A stretch of 32,785 nucleotides of DNA from a candidate division WOR-3 bacterium (GCA_026418155.1 JAOABV010000013.1:1-32785); one strand, 5' to 3'. Positions 8,016 through 17,911 are shown, counted from the stretch's first letter. Numbers and translations are program-made. The notes: generated by a model from the sequence alone, not told the origin.

Positions 8016-8650
8016 GATATATTGCCATTGAGGGAATGATTGGAGTTGGCAAAACCGCTTTGGCAATAAAACTTGCGGAAAAATTGAATGCACGATGTGT
8101 CTTAGAAGAAGTTGAAGAAAATCCATTTCTTGCCAATTTTTACCAAGATATGCGAACCTACGCTTTACCCACCCAGTTATTCTTTTTACTTTCGCGACAT
8201 CGACAACAGCAACAGATATCCCAACAGGCATTATTTCAAGAAAGAATTGTCTCTGATTATACTTTTTATAAAGACCGGATATTTGCTTATCTAAATCTAT
8301 CTGACCACGAGTTAAAATTATATGAGAAGATTTATGACTTTCTGGAAAAGGATGTGCCGAAGCCAGATTTAGTTGTATATCTCCAAGCATCAATCCCTTT
8401 GTTATTAGAACGAATTAAAAAGCGTGGCCGAAGTTTCGAGCAGGACATTAGCCCTGAATATCTTGAAGCACTCTCTGATGCTTATAATCGCTTCTTCTTA
8501 CATTATGACGCAACACCGCTCCTAATCGTTAACACTGCTAATTTAGATTTTGTCAAAAACGAAGATGATTTTGTTACTTTATTTAAAGAGATTATCACTA
8601 CCACCCAAGGACGTCGATTCTTTTCACCCAGAACAAAAAAAATAAGATAA
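7982..8650 (+). CDS. Deoxynucleoside kinase (dNK family)
   Basis: This 222-aa enzyme phosphorylates deoxynucleosides for salvage into dNTPs, using ATP. The P-loop GMIGVGKT (18-25) is followed by an EEVEENPFL motif, the RHRQQQQ region, and the ERIVSDYTFYKDRIF stretch that corresponds to the catalytic and specificity segment (ERS/DR) of the family. A lid rich in arginine (KKRGR) follows. Which base it prefers (dG, dA or others) cannot be decided from the sequence. The start is TTG with a GGAG seven bases upstream. An in-frame ATG occurs only later and would remove the P-loop. It overlaps folK by 34 bp. Confidence 0.87.
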   Translation: MAESANIDTDLRYIAIEGMIGVGKTALAIKLAEKLNARCVLEEVEENPFLANFYQDMRTYALPTQLFFLLSRHRQQQQISQQALFQERIVSDYTFYKDRIFAYLNLSDHELKLYEKIYDFLEKDVPKPDLVVYLQASIPLLLERIKKRGRSFEQDISPEYLEALSDAYNRFFLHYDATPLLIVNTANLDFVKNEDDFVTLFKEIITTTQGRRFFSPRTKKIR

Positions 8651-8799
8651 ACAAACCTTATTCAACAAAATTTATAAATCTTTTAGCCTTAATTAAACAC
8701 CTATTGTTATCTAACACCATTTTGGTAGTAACAACGCAAATTAGTGTAAGTGTTTTTATATGTATTAGTTAAAATTTGATATGGTTAAACCAGTTGACG

Positions 8800-8831
8800 T
8801 TGACTTTATCTTAAGTTAAACTATATATAAT
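8800..8831 (+). promoter_or_regulatory. Promoter of the first GWxTD gene
   Basis: TTGACT at 8800-8805 is followed after 16 bases by TATATA (8822-8827), which overlaps TATAAT (8826-8831). A second TTGACG precedes it at 8794-8799. Transcription would begin about 15-20 nt before the ATG at 8855. Confidence 0.5.
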
Positions 8832-8854
8832 AGTATATTCAAATAAAAGAAAAT

Positions 8855-10102
8855 ATGGTAGTTTTGACATTGCTTTTTAGTGTATTTTTAATTACTAATA
8901 ATACTTTTGCTGGTGAAATTAAAATTTCATCTGACTATATTCTGATTCGAAAAGCGGAAAATCGCTATGACTTGCATTATTTCTATGAGTTCCCCTATTC
9001 GGATATTTATTTTACAAAACAAAACCAAGGTTTTAAAAATCGCTATCAAATTACCATACAAATTTGGAACCACAAAGAACTTGTCGCCGGCAAAATTCTG
9101 GAAAGAGAAGTATTCGTAGAAAGATATGAAGATACCAAACTTCAAACCAAATCATTAACCGATAGTCTCCAACTCGAATTTATCTATCCTTCAAAAAATA
9201 AAACCCAATTGACCTTAAAAGTAAAAATCCGAGACCTTAACTCTGATAGTTATGGAGAAGATAAATTTGATATACGGCTTTACAATCTTCCCCATCGAAT
9301 TCTATTTTATAAAAATAATACACCAAACCCCAAACGAATCTACTCAACTGACATTGGCAAAGAAGAGACATTAGGAATTCGATTGGAGTTATATTCAAAC
9401 CAAGCGAAGAATTGCTCGCTGTTAATTAAAAGAGAACTTCTTCCGTCTTTTCCAATAACATCCGACAAGAAAAAATCTCGTCTGAGAACTGAAAAAAGGG
9501 TTTTCTTAGTTCCGATAGTTATTACGGACACACAATCTGCTCAAGAAAAAACAATTCTTAGTTTTTCATCGCCCATACGCAATCTCGTTGAAGACGGCGA
9601 AGGCAAGTATCGAATAACAATTATTGTTTATGATGATAAAGCGAAGAAAATATTAACCGCAATTGATTTTTTTGAGATAAAAAATTCTTTTTTTAACTCG
9701 ACAACTGAATATTTAGAAATGGTTGACCGTTTAATGTACATTGCTACCGAAACCGAAATGCGTAATCTAAAAATGGCCGATGTGACATCAAGAGAGTCAC
9801 TATGGAATGATTTTTGGAAAAAATATGACCCGAACCCTATTACGGAAATAAATGAAGCCGAAGAGGAGTATTTCTCTCGGATTGATTATTGCATAAAAAA
9901 ATTTTCCGGTGGTGATAGAGGCTATAAATCTGACCGTGCTAAAATTTATATGAAATATGGTGAGCCCGATTATGTCGAATATGCGCCTTTTGAAAAACAT
10001 CGTAACGCTTATGAGATCTGGTATTATTATCGATTAGGGAAACAGTTTGTCTTCTTAGACCAGCGAGGATTTGGCGAATTTATTCTCACCGAAATAAAAT
10101 GA
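8855..10102 (+). CDS. Exported GWxTD-domain protein
   Basis: The 415-aa protein begins with a hydrophobic segment ending around TFAGE, a signal peptide, so it should leave the cytoplasm. The bulk is beta-rich. The C-terminal ~130 residues form a GWxTD domain: the motif reads GYKSD at 356-360 (W to Y and T to S), followed by DRAKIYMKYGEPD and the WYYY..G..FVFLD..GFG end typical of the family. GWxTD proteins are known mostly from Bacteroidetes/Chlorobi, Acidobacteria and related candidate phyla; their function is unknown, and a periplasmic or cell-surface role is likely. A second GWxTD gene follows after 105 bp, with tandem repeats between the two. Confidence 0.85.
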   Translation: MVVLTLLFSVFLITNNTFAGEIKISSDYILIRKAENRYDLHYFYEFPYSDIYFTKQNQGFKNRYQITIQIWNHKELVAGKILEREVFVERYEDTKLQTKSLTDSLQLEFIYPSKNKTQLTLKVKIRDLNSDSYGEDKFDIRLYNLPHRILFYKNNTPNPKRIYSTDIGKEETLGIRLELYSNQAKNCSLLIKRELLPSFPITSDKKKSRLRTEKRVFLVPIVITDTQSAQEKTILSFSSPIRNLVEDGEGKYRITIIVYDDKAKKILTAIDFFEIKNSFFNSTTEYLEMVDRLMYIATETEMRNLKMADVTSRESLWNDFWKKYDPNPITEINEAEEEYFSRIDYCIKKFSGGDRGYKSDRAKIYMKYGEPDYVEYAPFEKHRNAYEIWYYYRLGKQFVFLDQRGFGEFILTEIK

Positions 10103-10112
10103 CCATGATAAA

Positions 10113-10150
10113 ATGGTTGTTATAATATAATATGGTTGTTATAATATAAT
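10113..10150 (+). repeat. Exact 19-bp tandem repeat between the GWxTD genes
   Basis: ATGGTTGTTATAATATAAT occurs twice head to tail (10113-10131 and 10132-10150), followed by a partial third copy TATAATATAA. Each unit contains TATAAT, so it could duplicate a -10 box for the second gene, but it may also be simple slippage. Confidence 0.8.
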
Positions 10151-10366
10151 TATAATATAAAATGAAATATAAAAATGAGAACAATAAAATAAAATGATTG
10201 TATTACCGTGCCTAAAATGTTATCTACTAAATATATTGGTCATATGAAAACACTAATCGGGCTTATCAGTCCAAGTGTAAATTATGATTTCTATAATTCA
10301 ACTTTCAAAGACTTAATGATTTTTCTTATTTATGAAAAAAACATCTATATTAATTCCGTTTTTAAG

Positions 10367-11713
10367 ATGAAACTTAAAAAGAAAATAAGGCCATTAAGAA
10401 TTTTTAATTCATTTAGAATGTGTTTTATAATAGTTCTTTTGTTTTGTTCGCTAAATTTTTTATTAGCACAACAACTTTCAGTTGATTGGGCAGCATTTAA
10501 CTACAGCCAAGGACTTTCTTTGGTAGAAGTTTATTATTCTTGCCCTTATAATATCTTTCACTACAAAACTAAAAATGATACGATTTCTGCTCAATATCGA
10601 GGCTCGTTTTATTTGAAGAGCATTAATACGCCGGAATCGATTATTGATAATTTTGAACGACGGGCAATAATTTCATCTTTTGAAGACGCACAAAAAAGAG
10701 ATATGATGCTGGTCGATGGCTTCGGTTTTTTTGCCCGACCAGGGCCATATTGGTTTCGCTTAACACTCGAAGATGCCATTTCAACTTTAATTTTTACTGA
10801 TACCATTACAGTTCCTAATTTTGAACAAGCCCCGGCTTTAAGCGATGTCGAGTTAGCATCATCAATAAAACCTGACACTTTAGGCGGTAAATTCTGCAAA
10901 CAAGGCTTACGGATAATTCCCAACCCTTCTGGTAAATTTGGCCAGCATTACGAATTAATGTATGTCTATGTCGAAGGTTATAATCTAATTGACGACACCT
11001 TGCCATATGAATTTACTTATCGAATTTTAACTATTGATAACGACTCCAAGCAGTCGATTATTAAAACCTTTCCGACTGAAATTAAAAAGAAATCGGGCAG
11101 TAGTTTTGCCTATGCATTTGCTTTAAGCACAAAGGGATTAAAACCAGGTAGTTATCTTTTAGAAATTCAGTTAAAGGATAACACGTCCAACCAAACAGCA
11201 AGTAGCAGGAAAGTCTTTTCTATCAGTGGAAACGATATAAGTACAGCAACATTGGTTAAAGCAAGTTTACCTTTAGAAGACACCTTCTATTATCGGAAAA
11301 TCGATTTATTAGCAACACCAAAAGAACTAAAACAATATCAAAAATTAACTTATGAAGGGAAGAACGAATTTTTGCGGCGCTTCTGGCGTAAATATAATTA
11401 CGCAGAGTTTATAAAGAGGATAAAATATGTTGAAACTAAATATCAGTTCGCAGGCAAATCGGGCTGGGAAACGGACCGAGGAAAAATTTATATTAAATAT
11501 GGTGCTCCAGATGAAATAATTGCTCATACGATGATTGAGCATGTTAAACCGCACGAACATTGGTATTACTATGAAAAAGGATTTCATTTTATTTTTATTG
11601 ATATCCGAAACGATGGAACTTTTCCTCTAATTTACTCCAATACTGATTTAGAAAAAAAACATCCCGAATGGGAAAAATATATTGACCCACTGGAATTAGA
11701 TGATTTACGGTAA
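10367..11713 (+). CDS. Second exported GWxTD-domain protein
   Basis: I place the start at the ATG 10367, giving 448 aa. It is followed by a basic n-region (KLKKKIRPLR) and a hydrophobic stretch ending ALA-like (FLLAQQ), a proper signal peptide. An in-frame GTG at 10208 would add 53 residues that bury the signal, and it has no Shine-Dalgarno. The middle part is beta-rich, and the C-terminus holds a canonical GWETD at 366-370 followed by DRGKIYIKYGAPDEI and HWYYYEKG. It is a paralogue of the upstream GWxTD protein in layout. The molecular function is unknown; the two probably act together outside the cytoplasm. Confidence 0.83.
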   Translation: MKLKKKIRPLRIFNSFRMCFIIVLLFCSLNFLLAQQLSVDWAAFNYSQGLSLVEVYYSCPYNIFHYKTKNDTISAQYRGSFYLKSINTPESIIDNFERRAIISSFEDAQKRDMMLVDGFGFFARPGPYWFRLTLEDAISTLIFTDTITVPNFEQAPALSDVELASSIKPDTLGGKFCKQGLRIIPNPSGKFGQHYELMYVYVEGYNLIDDTLPYEFTYRILTIDNDSKQSIIKTFPTEIKKKSGSSFAYAFALSTKGLKPGSYLLEIQLKDNTSNQTASSRKVFSISGNDISTATLVKASLPLEDTFYYRKIDLLATPKELKQYQKLTYEGKNEFLRRFWRKYNYAEFIKRIKYVETKYQFAGKSGWETDRGKIYIKYGAPDEIIAHTMIEHVKPHEHWYYYEKGFHFIFIDIRNDGTFPLIYSNTDLEKKHPEWEKYIDPLELDDLR

Positions 11714-11801
11714 TGTTCCACTCATAATAAAAGACCCAGAGGGCAAATGAATCTATTTGTAAATTTTATTATCTTACAGCAAATGTAAGGACTAAAGAAC
11801 T

Positions 11802-12512
11802 GTGATGTCACAAAAACATCTTGATGAGAAAAATATTCAATGTTTTGAAATCCAAATAAATCCTTTTCGAACCGAACTGGTATTAGTGAATCTAACGGAA
11901 AATAACGAAGAATTTAACCTCAAAGATTGGGTAGTAATTACTCTTTATAAGGAAATATTATTAGGGAAAATTGTGTGGTTAGTTCCCTATTCGCAATCGG
12001 CAATTTATGGAAAAATTTTAAGAAAAGCAACTGAAGACGATTTCTATCAACAAACAATTATAAAAAAAGAAGCAGATGAACTCTATACCTTAATTGAACC
12101 GATTGTTCGAAGTGTTGAACCGTCAGCAAAGGTTGTGTTAGTTGATAAAAGTTTTAATCGTTATAAAATATATTGCTATCTGATTGCAGAAAAAAGAATC
12201 GACTATGCTAAATTGCTTAAGATGTTAAATAATACTTTAGGAACACGCATTGTGATAAAACAGATTGGGGTCCGCGATTATACGAGGAGTTTAGGTGGAA
12301 TCGGCGTTTGTGGCCGCGAAATATGTTGTCGAACCTTTTTAGAGACCCTTCAATCTATTACCTTAAGTATGGCACGCCAGCAAAATATATATGTAGAACC
12401 AGAAAAAATTTCCGGTGTTTGCGGCAAATTGCGCTGTTGTCTTGCATTTGAATTAAATGTTGAGCAATTAAAAGAAGAACTCCAGTCTAATAAAAAGCCT
12501 GTCGAAAAATAG
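11802..12512 (+). CDS. PSP1-domain protein (RicT/YaaT-like)
   Basis: This 236-aa cytoplasmic protein matches the PSP1 C-terminal domain: IKQIGVRDYTRSLGGIG is followed by CGREICC (C170, C175, C176), SMARQQNIYVEPEKISG, then CGKLRCC (C207, C212, C213) and AFE. In Bacillus the homologue RicT (YaaT) joins RicA and RicF, binds iron-sulfur clusters and affects RNA processing and development; both cysteine clusters are kept here. No RicA/RicF partner is visible in the window. GTG at 11802 sits ten bases after AAGGA; the adjacent ATG at 11805 is also possible and changes only one residue. Confidence 0.88.
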   Translation: MMSQKHLDEKNIQCFEIQINPFRTELVLVNLTENNEEFNLKDWVVITLYKEILLGKIVWLVPYSQSAIYGKILRKATEDDFYQQTIIKKEADELYTLIEPIVRSVEPSAKVVLVDKSFNRYKIYCYLIAEKRIDYAKLLKMLNNTLGTRIVIKQIGVRDYTRSLGGIGVCGREICCRTFLETLQSITLSMARQQNIYVEPEKISGVCGKLRCCLAFELNVEQLKEELQSNKKPVEK

Positions 12513-12815
12513 ATAAAATTCTTACTTCCCAAATCGCCTATCCGTTCCTAAAACGATACAATCCATTTTAATAGAGAGCATATTATCACATTAGAATTCT
12601 ATCCATATTATGAAAAAATTTTCATTTAAGCAATGTTTTGAGCAAATGCTTAATTTCTAATATTTTTATTTTTTAATTGCATTTGTCTATATTCTGTAAT
12701 CTTTTCAATTATCAAGTTTAAGGACCAAATCGATGAGCTTTCAAAAGATTGACATAACGGATATCTTTTCTATAATATTTTATTAGAAATTTAATATCAT
12801 TAAAAGGAGACTATT
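12513..12815. other. Intergenic region upstream of rtcB
   Basis: The 303 bp contain no gene. The only clear element is the rtcB promoter at 12749-12776; the remainder is plain AT-rich sequence. Confidence 0.5.
12749..12776 (+). promoter_or_regulatory. Consensus promoter of rtcB
   Basis: TTGACA (12749-12754) and TATAAT (12771-12776) are separated by 16 bases, both perfect. The predicted leader is about 33 nt and contains AAAGGAGA just before the ATG. No upstream RtcR/sigma-54 arrangement is seen, so expression here is probably constitutive. Confidence 0.75.
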
Positions 12816-14276
12816 ATGCCAACAGGTTGGACTGGCCCATTAGAAAAAATTGATAATTACAGATTAAAAATACCTAAAAGTTATAAGCCACAAATGAAAG
12901 TTGATGGTATAATTTATATTGATGCCCGATTAGTCGATAAGGTTCGAGAAGATATGGCACCGGAACAGGTAGCCAATGTAGCCACAATGCCAGGAATATT
13001 AAAAGCCTCAATGGCTATGCCTGATGTGCATTGGGGGTATGGATTTCCGATTGGAGGTGTGGCTGGCTTTGATACAAAAACCGGTGTCATTTCACCGGGT
13101 GGTGTTGGCTATGATATTAACTGCGGTGTAAGATTGCTTCGCACAAATCTTTTTCGAAAAGATATTACTGAAGATATTTTAGAAAAATTGGTGCGTTCAT
13201 TATTCTATAATGTGCCTTCGGGTGTTGGTTCAACCGGCAAAATCAGAATTACTGAAAGTGAAGTAAAACAAGTTTTAATTAAAGGTGCTCGTTGGGCATA
13301 CGAAAATGGCTACGGAACAAAAGAAGATTTAGAACATACTGAAGAACATGGACAAATGGCAGGTGCTGACCCATCAAAAATTTCTCGTCGAGCCTTAGAA
13401 CGAGGTGCACCGCAATTAGGAACACTTGGCGCCGGTAATCACTTTTTAGAGATACAAGAAGTGGTTGAAATCTACGACACAAATGCGGCTAAAATATTCC
13501 AGTTAGAAAAAGGTGAGATAACTGTAATGATTCATACTGGTTCGCGCGGACTGGGTTATCAAATTTGTGACGATAATGTAAGGGATTTAGGTAAAGCAGT
13601 TCAAAAATATAACATTTCATTACCGGACCGACAACTGGCTTGTGCGCCAATCGAATCTCCTGAAGGCAGAGCTTATTTTTCTGCTATGGTTTGTGCGGCA
13701 AATTATGCTTGGGCAAATCGGCAATGTATCACCCATTGGGTGCGCGAAGCCTTTAGCCAAGTTTTTAATAAATCACCCGACCAATTAGGTATGGAATTAA
13801 TATACGATGTTGCGCATAATATTGCGAAATTCGAAGAACATATGATTAACGGAAATAAAATAATGGTATGTGTACATCGAAAAGGTGCCACGCGGGCATT
13901 TCCTCCAGGACATCCGGCCTTGCCAGAAAAATATAAACCGATTGGTCAGCCAGTAATAATTCCTGGAGATATGGGAACAAATTCGTATCTGCTTTTAGGC
14001 ACACAAAAAGCCTTTGAGGAAACCTTTGGTTCCACTTGTCATGGTGCAGGACGAGTCTGGTCACGAACTAAAGCATTAGATGAAACCAGAAATCGTGATA
14101 TTGCGCGCGAACTAAAATCAAAAGGCATTTTAGTTATGGCTGCCAGTCAGGAAGTATTACGCGAAGAAGTGCCTGATGCTTATAAAGATGTTGATATTGT
14201 AGTCGATATTTGCCACAATGCAGGAATTTCAAAAAAAGTTGCCAAAATGAGACCTTTATGTGTAGTGAAGGGGTAA
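12816..14276 (+). CDS. rtcB: RtcB, 3'-phosphate RNA ligase
   Basis: RtcB joins RNA 2',3'-cyclic phosphate or 3'-phosphate ends to 5'-OH ends with GTP and manganese, in RNA repair or tRNA splicing. The 486-aa protein has all family blocks: PDVHWGYGFPIGG, YDINCG with the metal-binding C103, GAGNHFLEI, IHTGSRGLGY, YDVAHNI, HRKGATRAFPPG, PGDMGTNSYL and TCHGAGR with the guanylylated histidine H409. The length is the standard long form. An AAAGGAGA site stands before the ATG. No archease or rtcA gene is adjacent; archease may be elsewhere. Nothing unusual is seen in the active site. Confidence 0.96.
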   Translation: MPTGWTGPLEKIDNYRLKIPKSYKPQMKVDGIIYIDARLVDKVREDMAPEQVANVATMPGILKASMAMPDVHWGYGFPIGGVAGFDTKTGVISPGGVGYDINCGVRLLRTNLFRKDITEDILEKLVRSLFYNVPSGVGSTGKIRITESEVKQVLIKGARWAYENGYGTKEDLEHTEEHGQMAGADPSKISRRALERGAPQLGTLGAGNHFLEIQEVVEIYDTNAAKIFQLEKGEITVMIHTGSRGLGYQICDDNVRDLGKAVQKYNISLPDRQLACAPIESPEGRAYFSAMVCAANYAWANRQCITHWVREAFSQVFNKSPDQLGMELIYDVAHNIAKFEEHMINGNKIMVCVHRKGATRAFPPGHPALPEKYKPIGQPVIIPGDMGTNSYLLLGTQKAFEETFGSTCHGAGRVWSRTKALDETRNRDIARELKSKGILVMAASQEVLREEVPDAYKDVDIVVDICHNAGISKKVAKMRPLCVVKG

Positions 14277-14362
14277 AATTAATAAGAGTAAAAAAACAGC
14301 TTTCAATAAATGTTGGCTAATTTTTAGCATTTATCTGCTATCTTAAGAGTACATACTAATTA

Positions 14363-16180
14363 ATGTTGCCGGTTGACAAAATAAGTTTAGTTCCCAAAAC
14401 AAGCGGTGTTTATCTCTTAAAAGATAAAAATGGTAGAATCATCTATGTGGGTAAATCAAGAAATCTTAGAGAAAGGCTTCGGGCTTATACTCAAGAACAA
14501 ACACAATTTTCTCGTGAACAATTAATTAGATATATTTATGATTTTGAGATTATTGAAACTAAATCTGAGGTCGAAGCCTTAGTCCTTGAAGACAATTTAA
14601 TTAAATTGAATAAACCGCGCTTTAATGTGCGGTTAAAAGACGATAAAAAATTTCCTTATCTAAAGATTACGGTTCAGGAGAAATTTCCCAGAATCTTTGC
14701 GACGCGTAATTTAAGAAAAGACGGTTCAGTTTTATTTGGACCTTATACGAATGCCAAAAATCTGCGTCGTGCCATCAAAGCAGTTAGAACAATTTTTAAA
14801 ATCCGAACTTGTCAGAAAAAACTACCTTTAACCAAACCTGAACGCGCCTGTCTCAATTTCGCAATGAACCGTTGTTTAGCGCCTTGCCAAAATACTATTA
14901 CAGAATTAGATTACCGACAACGGATAAATAATGCCATTTCTTTTTTATCAGGAAAATCAAAAGGCTTAGAAAAAGAACTTGAACAACGGATGAAAAATGC
15001 TTCGGACCAAGAAGATTTCGAAACCGCCGCAATTTTGCGCGACCAACTTTTTGCTTTGAGAGATATTACACAAAAACAAGATGCTGTATTTACTGATATT
15101 GCATCCCGAGATATTATTGGCCTTGCTTTAGCCGAGACCGCAAGTAAAGAAGGATTGCAGCGTACAAAATCTTATGCGAATGCTACTTTAATTAAAATTC
15201 GGGATGGCAAAATTATTGGTAAGGAAAATTATCCTTTTATCCTAAATAAAAAAACTGACCCGGATGAGATCGTTGAAACGCTCTTAAGAACAATTTATCT
15301 GCACACTTATGATATTCCTGACGAAATTATTCTTCCAATAAATCTTAAAAACAAACAAGTTTTTCGACAATGGTTTCGACAAGAAAAAGACAAAAAAGTC
15401 AGAATTTATCATCCGCGCTCGGGAATAAAAAAAAGATTGTTAAAATTGGCTTTAACCGATGCTGAAGTTGGTCTTACAGAAATTATCCCTGCGCCCAAGC
15501 CCTCTCAGCCTCTTTTAGAATTACAGCGAATCTTACATTTGTCTCAACCACCTAAGACTATTGAAGGCATTGATGTCTCAAATATTGCAGGTACTTTGGC
15601 AACAGGTTCAATTGTTGTTTTCACTAACGGTTATCCTAATAAAAAAGAATATCGGATGTTCCGAATCAAAAATGTCTCTGGACCTGATGACTATGCAATG
15701 ATTCAAGAAGTATTAACCCGGCGCGTAACCAAATTAATAGGTGAAAATCAACCTTTACCTGATTTAATCTTAATTGATGGTGGTAAAGGTCAACTATCGG
15801 CTGCGGAAAAAGTATATGCATCAGCGCCAAAACCAATACCACTACTTGCTTTCGCGAAAAGGACCGATACATTATATTATAGTGATGGTCGAGAAATCTC
15901 GATTCCAGCTTATTCACCCGCATTAAAACTACTCAAACGAATTCGAGATGAAGCACATCGCTTTGCGATAAGATATCATAAAAGATTGCGTGGGAAAAAA
16001 TTAATCGTTTCCGAATTAGATGCCATACCAGGTATTGGTCCGAAACGAAAGCAAACCTTAATAAAACACTTTGGCAGTGTGGATAAAATCAAGTCAGCAT
16101 CCGTTGAAGAAATTGCTCGGCTTAATGGCTTTAACCAAAAAATTGCTGAGAAGATTTATCATGAATTAAATAAAAAGTGA
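14363..16180 (+). CDS. uvrC: UvrC, excinuclease ABC subunit C
   Basis: UvrC makes both incisions around bulky DNA damage marked by UvrA-UvrB. The 605-aa protein has an N-terminal GIY-YIG nuclease (GVY at 15-17, YVG at 28-30, E76 region) and four cysteines C150, C163, C171 and C175 that match the known iron-sulfur cluster site. A UVR helix pair (about 200-235) contacts UvrB. The RNase-H-like second nuclease has GIDVSN with D404 and LILIDGGKGQL. The C-terminal double helix-hairpin-helix has PGIGPKRKQTLIKHFGS. All expected domains are present. The ATG lacks a strong Shine-Dalgarno. Confidence 0.96.
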   Translation: MLPVDKISLVPKTSGVYLLKDKNGRIIYVGKSRNLRERLRAYTQEQTQFSREQLIRYIYDFEIIETKSEVEALVLEDNLIKLNKPRFNVRLKDDKKFPYLKITVQEKFPRIFATRNLRKDGSVLFGPYTNAKNLRRAIKAVRTIFKIRTCQKKLPLTKPERACLNFAMNRCLAPCQNTITELDYRQRINNAISFLSGKSKGLEKELEQRMKNASDQEDFETAAILRDQLFALRDITQKQDAVFTDIASRDIIGLALAETASKEGLQRTKSYANATLIKIRDGKIIGKENYPFILNKKTDPDEIVETLLRTIYLHTYDIPDEIILPINLKNKQVFRQWFRQEKDKKVRIYHPRSGIKKRLLKLALTDAEVGLTEIIPAPKPSQPLLELQRILHLSQPPKTIEGIDVSNIAGTLATGSIVVFTNGYPNKKEYRMFRIKNVSGPDDYAMIQEVLTRRVTKLIGENQPLPDLILIDGGKGQLSAAEKVYASAPKPIPLLAFAKRTDTLYYSDGREISIPAYSPALKLLKRIRDEAHRFAIRYHKRLRGKKLIVSELDAIPGIGPKRKQTLIKHFGSVDKIKSASVEEIARLNGFNQKIAEKIYHELNKK

Positions 16181-16245
16181 ACCCCTTGGGGATATAAAAA
16201 ACAATTAAAAGTTTTATAGTTAACAGGTTATACCTATTATAAAAT

Positions 16246-16917
16246 ATGATTGCCCATAAAATTTTGCTTTTTGATTTAGATGGCACTCTGACCGATTCAA
16301 AGCAAGGCATAATAAATTCGATTCGCTATGCATTAAGTAAAATGAACTTAAAAGAAAACAATATAAATCTGGAAAAATTTATTGGTCCGCCTTTGGCAGA
16401 ATCATTTGAAAAATATTTTGGATTGGACAATAATACTGCTCGTTATGCAGTATCAGTCTATCGTGAATACTATGCAGTGAAAGGTATCTTTGAAAATAGA
16501 GTCTATCCTGGCATACCGGAATTATTGCACAAACTAAAAGATAAGAAAAAAACTTTGGTATGTGTTACTTCCAAAGCAGGTTATTATGCTCAACAAATAT
16601 TAGACCATTTTAATTTGAGTCAATATTTTACTAAATTAGTTGGCAGTAATATGGATTTAACTTGCACTCATAAGATCGAACTAATCAGACTTGCACTCTC
16701 TTATTTCCCAGAAAATTCTAATTCTGACTTTATAATGATTGGAGACAGAGCAGATGATATTATTGGTGCTAAAAAGAATAATATTAAATCGATTGGCGTA
16801 TTGTATGGATATGGAACCGCTGAAGAAATCAAAGCAGAAACACCTGATTATATTGTTAAGTCAGTAAAAGAATTAAGAAGGACTTTATGCGGTTTTTCGC
16901 TTTTGTTTTTTAAGTAA
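16246..16917 (+). CDS. HAD-superfamily phosphatase (phosphoglycolate-phosphatase-like)
   Basis: This 223-aa cytoplasmic enzyme has the HAD motifs in order: FDLDGTLTD with D10 (nucleophile) and D12 (acid/base), VTSKAG as motif II, a lysine downstream (HKIELIR) and MIGDRADDIIGAKKN as motif IV. A helical cap is inserted between motifs I and II, as in Gph and PpaX-like enzymes. The substrate could be phosphoglycolate, pyrophosphate or another small phosphate ester. It starts 65 bp after uvrC. The ATG comes directly after TATTATAAAAT with no Shine-Dalgarno. The last residues (FSLLFFK) are hydrophobic and may have been added by stop-codon drift. Confidence 0.85.
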   Translation: MIAHKILLFDLDGTLTDSKQGIINSIRYALSKMNLKENNINLEKFIGPPLAESFEKYFGLDNNTARYAVSVYREYYAVKGIFENRVYPGIPELLHKLKDKKKTLVCVTSKAGYYAQQILDHFNLSQYFTKLVGSNMDLTCTHKIELIRLALSYFPENSNSDFIMIGDRADDIIGAKKNNIKSIGVLYGYGTAEEIKAETPDYIVKSVKELRRTLCGFSLLFFK

Positions 16918-17115
16918 TGAGACTATCTCAATGCTGGTTTATCTTCAAACACTAACTTAAACGAAAATGCGAACTTGCCGAATTTTTATATTTGACCGAA
17001 TTAACTCAGGAGACAAAAGATTAATTGATTCATTCGGCTATCTAATCGATGATGCGTAGGATAAATTGTGCGGCGAATAAAAGGATTATCGAAAAATCAG
17101 TCGGTTTAGCGGTTT

Positions 17116-17207
17116 GGTAGGTATGGCCATAGGATGCCTACCGGAATGTCTCTCGGCTTGTCTTCTGGCTTATCGACCGGCTCACCTTTAGGATAACGGA
17201 GAATGTC
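17116..17207 (-). repeat. Dispersed GC-rich repeat, copy 1
   Basis: Read on the minus strand, this segment runs GACATTCTC..CCTAA..AGGTGAGCCGGTCG..AAGCCAG..GACAAGCC and aligns over about 55 bases, at roughly 80% by eye, with 32730-32785 on the plus strand. It continues into a hairpin made of GGTAGG..TATGG and CCATA..CCTACC (17116-17142). It is clearly richer in GC than its surroundings. Confidence 0.6.
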
Positions 17208-17882
17208 CACAGATTAGATAAAATACCATATTTCTAATTTTTCACAAAAGTTGATTATATCTTCAAAATAAATGACCAACAATTATTCTTATAAAAATAA
17301 ATAAATAGTTTGTCTACTGTCGCTTCATTGTATATTACTTTCCGCCGGTGCCTGGTTCTTTTAACTGGTGCCTGTGCTTTTATTATACTCATAAAAATAC
17401 CATATTTCCAATCAGCCACTGTTTTGTCTAATGATTTAACTTTTAGATTATCAATTAGATAACAGATAAAGTCGCGTAATTTTCTGTTTGCTAATTAAAA
17501 TACACTGCTTGATAAAATTTTTAAGGGCTGTCATTTATTTGTTGTTTTCTGTATTTTAGAATTATTACCAACTATTTTAGTTAAAGGAAAATATTTTATA
17601 TATTTATGACTGAGAAAAAAATAGTTTGAAGAAATAATGGGAAGGAGAGAAGTTTATCTTTAATTTAACAGAATCGCCGCACATCCAGAAAAATCCTTCT
17701 GAAAGACAAAAAGAAAAGCAACGCTAAGAACAAAAGAAAAAGAATATATTTTATATTAAATTAATTTGGTTTCGTCAAGCATCAGAAAATAGAATAAAAA
17801 TTTTAACAACAGATTATTGTTATGTTAAAGTTATCTTAGACTCAATACGATGTAATATATTCAGAGGTCTCATTTAATTTTA

Positions 17883-17911
17883 TTGACATGACGAATTCAT
17901 TAAATTATAAT
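17883..17911 (+). promoter_or_regulatory. Perfect-consensus promoter of asnA
   Basis: TTGACA (17883-17888), 17 bases, then TATAAT (17906-17911). Transcription should start near 17918, leaving a 34-nt leader that contains the Shine-Dalgarno. Confidence 0.8.

Noticed and set aside
10208-10366. In-frame extension of the second GWxTD protein to a GTG at 10208
   Set aside because: It would place 53 polar residues before the signal peptide and has no ribosome site; the ATG at 10367 gives a normal signal peptide.
16183-16200. CCCCTTGGGG after uvrC as a terminator
   Set aside because: The palindrome has only a two-base centre and is followed by an A-rich, not T-rich, tract.
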